The position numbers were made by a program, and so were the translations under genes. The notes beneath the pieces were generated by a model. The model was not told where the DNA came from and ran no database searches. It saw only the letters and a list, made by a program, of their open reading frames with translations. Positions 14,601-16,193 of a DNA stretch of 16,193 nucleotides are shown in pieces. Within the stretch, counting starts at the first letter, position 1. Each line of letters begins with the position of its first letter. The stretch is from DASZHJ01 sp035263705 (GTDB lineage Bacteria > Pseudomonadota > Alphaproteobacteria > ATCC43930 > CGMCC-115725), in the NCBI GenBank assembly GCA_035263705.1, contig DATFRA010000214.1:1-16193 (forward strand), read 5' to 3'.

Positions 14601-14614
14601 ACCCGGTACTGGGT
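14601..14614. promoter_or_regulatory. Near-palindrome in the regulator promoter region
   Basis: ACCCGGTACTGGGT matches its own reverse complement at 12 of 14 positions. It lies 22 bases upstream of the Crp/Fnr start codon, on the plus-strand side. The position would suit an autoregulatory or other operator for the minus-strand gene, but the sequence is not a TTGAT-type site. Confidence 0.3.
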
Positions 14615-14638
14615 TTAAGGGGGCCGTGTCATCGCCTG

Positions 14639-14697
14639 ATGCCGGTCAATGCCGGTTTTGCTATTCTTCCGATACGAAGTGTAACGGATTGTAACGG
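14639..14697 (+). promoter_or_regulatory. Two pairs of 10-bp-period direct repeats upstream of the OmpR-type gene
   Basis: ATGCCGGT occurs at 14639-14646 and 14649-14656, and TGTAACGG at 14680-14687 and 14690-14697. Each pair repeats with a period of exactly 10 bases, one helical turn, and the pairs are 41 bases apart. OmpR/PhoB-family regulators bind tandem direct repeats as head-to-tail dimers. This is a plausible autoregulatory operator for the gene starting at 14717, and the second pair would overlap a candidate promoter. Confidence 0.5.
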
Positions 14698-14716
14698 CCT
14701 CCTGCTGCCATTCCGC

Positions 14717-15448
14717 ATGAGCGACCCTTGGCACATTCTCGTCGTCGACGACGATCCGCGCATTCGCACCATGCTGCGGCGCTACTTGACCGACGAGGGC
14801 TTCAGGGTGACCGAGGCCGCGGATGGCGGCGCGATGCGGGAGGCTCTCGACGGCGATCGGATCGACTTGGTGCTCCTCGACCTGATGATGCCCGGAGAGG
14901 ACGGTTTGTCGCTCGCCCGCCATGTGCGGCAGCGCTCCGATATCCCGATCATCATGCTGACCGGCAAGGGCGATCTCATCGACCGAGTCGCCGGTCTCGA
15001 GGCCGGCGCCGACGACTACATCGCCAAGCCCTTTCATCTCCGCGAGGTGCTGGCCCGGATCCGCACGGTGCTGCGGCGAGGCCGGACCACGACGGCTCCG
15101 GCTGCTGCGGTGGCTGCTGGCGGGGAGGGCGAGACGCTGGTGTTCCAGGGCTGGCGGCTCGACTTGGCGCGACGCGAGCTTCGGCGACCCGGCGGTGAGG
15201 TGGTACCACTCACCGCGGGCGAGTTCGACCTGCTGCGCGCGTTCGCAGGCAATCCCAACCGCGTCCTCGGTCGCGATCGGCTGATGAACCTGATCAAGGG
15301 CCAGGAGTGGGCGGCCTACGACCGCGCAGTCGATGCGCAGGTGGTGCGGCTGCGCAAAAAAATCGAGGCGGATCCCTCGAATCCCGCGCTCATCAAGACC
15401 GTGCGGGGCGCCGGGTATGTGTTCACGACCGCGGTGACGAAGGGCTAG
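14717..15448 (+). CDS. OmpR/PhoB-family DNA-binding response regulator
   Basis: This 243-residue protein has an N-terminal receiver domain with acidic pocket Asp11-Asp12 (VVDDDPRIRTML), phospho-acceptor Asp55 (LVLLDLMMPGEDG), Thr82 (IMLTGKGD) and Lys104 (AKPF). A short Ala-rich linker (about 125-140) follows, then a winged-helix output domain (LTAGEFDLLRAFAGNPNRVLGRDRLM, DRAVDAQVVRLRKKIE, IKTVRGAGYVF). All phosphorylation residues are intact. The ATG at 14717 opens the typical N-terminus; a longer in-frame reading from 14558 would overlap the divergent Crp/Fnr gene. No strong Shine-Dalgarno is visible. Its stop is one base from the end of the convergent hybrid kinase gene, which could be its sensor, although kinases carrying their own receiver often act through another regulator. 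Confidence 0.94.
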   Translation: MSDPWHILVVDDDPRIRTMLRRYLTDEGFRVTEAADGGAMREALDGDRIDLVLLDLMMPGEDGLSLARHVRQRSDIPIIMLTGKGDLIDRVAGLEAGADDYIAKPFHLREVLARIRTVLRRGRTTTAPAAAVAAGGEGETLVFQGWRLDLARRELRRPGGEVVPLTAGEFDLLRAFAGNPNRVLGRDRLMNLIKGQEWAAYDRAVDAQVVRLRKKIEADPSNPALIKTVRGAGYVFTTAVTKG

Positions 15449-15449
15449 G

Positions 15450-16193
15450 TCAGGGTGCGCGGTCCAGCAGCTCGCGAATCTTCGTCCGCAGCTCCAGTGC
15501 GCTGTGCGGTTTGCCGAGCCAGGCAGACTCGGTGGAGGGCATGCCCCGCTCAAGCACCGCCGGCTCTGCATAGCCCGACGTGAAGAGGGTCTTGAGCCCG
15601 GGACGGCGCCTGCGCGCCTCGCGCGCGAGGTCGATGCCGTTCATGCCGCCTGCCATGATCACGTCGGTGAAAAGCAGGTCGATGGATACACCGCGATCCA
15701 GCGCAGCAAGCGCGGCGGCGCCGCTGTCGGCTTCGATGACATCGTAGCCAAGCTCTTTCAGCCGACGCACCGAGACACGCCGGACCCGTGGATCATCCTC
15801 GACGACGAGAATGGTCTCGCCGGTTCTCGCTGTTGCCACCGGCGCCGCATCGCGCCGCCCGGCCGCCGCCGCTGCGGCCGCCCGGGCGGGCAGATACATC
15901 CGAACAGTCGTTCCGAGCCCGACCTCGCTGTAGAGCTGTACGTGGCCGCCGGATTGCTTGGCGAACCCATAGACCATGCTGAGGCCGAGCCCGGTGCCGG
16001 CTCCGGGCCCCTTGGTCGTAAAGAACGGATCGAAGGCGCGCCGGCGTACCTCCGGTGTCATGCCAACCCCGGTGTCGGTCACCGCCAGCGTCACATAGCG
16101 GCCGTGCGATGCCTCCGCATGCGCCTCGACATAGTCCGCGTCGATATCGGCCTGGCTAGTCTCGATGATGACCTGGCCGCCGTCTGGCATGGC
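15450..16193 (-). CDS. Hybrid sensor histidine kinase, C-terminal part (HATPase + receiver; 5' truncated by window edge)
   Basis: The visible 247 codons hold the end of a HATPase_c domain: the residues after the N box (AMPDGG), G1 box DTGVGM, F box FDPFFTTK and G2 box GTGLGLS. After an Ala-rich linker (about 104-112) comes a receiver domain with Glu131-Asp132, phospho-acceptor Asp176 in LLFTDVIMAGGMNG, Ser205 in TSGY and Lys227. The reading frame stays open to the edge and the Met at 16190 is internal, so the sensor region, the His-containing dimerisation domain and the N box lie outside the window. The signal sensed cannot be read from here. This is a PAS/HisKA/HATPase/REC type common in alphaproteobacteria. 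It is convergent with the OmpR-type gene, with a one-base gap and no terminator between them. Confidence 0.93.
   Translation of the reverse strand, partial: AMPDGGQVIIETSQADIDADYVEAHAEASHGRYVTLAVTDTGVGMTPEVRRRAFDPFFTTKGPGAGTGLGLSMVYGFAKQSGGHVQLYSEVGLGTTVRMYLPARAAAAAAAGRRDAAPVATARTGETILVVEDDPRVRRVSVRRLKELGYDVIEADSGAAALAALDRGVSIDLLFTDVIMAGGMNGIDLAREARRRRPGLKTLFTSGYAEPAVLERGMPSTESAWLGKPHSALELRTKIRELLDRAP

Noticed and set aside
1..16193. Mobile element, CRISPR array, toxin-antitoxin or phage defence system
   Set aside because: No transposase, integrase, regular spaced repeats, small paired toxin-like genes or nuclease/helicase domains were seen; gene order and composition look chromosomal and uniform.

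Overview
The window is GC-rich, densely packed bacterial DNA. Cytochrome c2, a FixK/FNR-like regulator, a PAS/HATPase/REC-style hybrid kinase tail and an AMP-independent (NDP-forming) acyl-CoA synthetase fused to a GNAT domain together suggest an alphaproteobacterium. That assignment is an inference from gene content; there is no rRNA or other marker here. No tRNA, rRNA, CRISPR array, insertion sequence or phage gene was seen, and no stretch over 300 bases lacks a gene.

Positions 1-7585 hold a set of organic-acid or acyl-CoA catabolic genes. They are the tail of an isochorismatase-family cysteine hydrolase overlapping a highly divergent amidohydrolase-2 protein (+), an NDP-forming acyl-CoA synthetase behind a crotonase-fold gene (-), and then, divergently, an enolase-superfamily (MR/MLE) protein, a beta-hydroxyacid dehydrogenase and a homocysteine S-methyltransferase homologue (+). 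In four of these (amidohydrolase, crotonase, MR/MLE, methyltransferase) the textbook catalytic or metal-binding residues are replaced while the fold motifs are intact. This points to an uncharacterised pathway rather than to the named reference reactions. A second NDP-forming acyl-CoA synthetase with a C-terminal GNAT domain (7621-10293, -) closes this half.

Positions 10412-13389 hold what looks like an electron-transfer module. An outer-membrane beta-barrel protein with a single N-terminal CxxCH haem motif (a fused cytochrome-porin, Cyc2-like in layout) is transcribed divergently from an exported hemerythrin-like protein, a class I cytochrome c and a second small monohaem cytochrome broken by a +1 frameshift. 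The shared intergenic region carries a near-consensus FNR/FixK box (TTGAT-N4-ATCAA type). It is centred about 41 bases upstream of a plausible start point for the hemerythrin/cytochrome operon.

Positions 13403-16193 hold regulators: a stand-alone receiver protein downstream of a Crp/Fnr regulator of FixK type (no FNR-like iron-sulfur cysteine cluster), a divergent OmpR-family response regulator preceded by two pairs of 10-bp-period direct repeats, and, convergent with it by one base, the truncated C-terminal part of a hybrid histidine kinase. The simplest reading is that the FixK-like regulator controls the neighbouring cytochrome-porin/hemerythrin/cytochrome genes in response to oxygen or redox state. 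This is an inference that rests on the DNA box and on adjacency.
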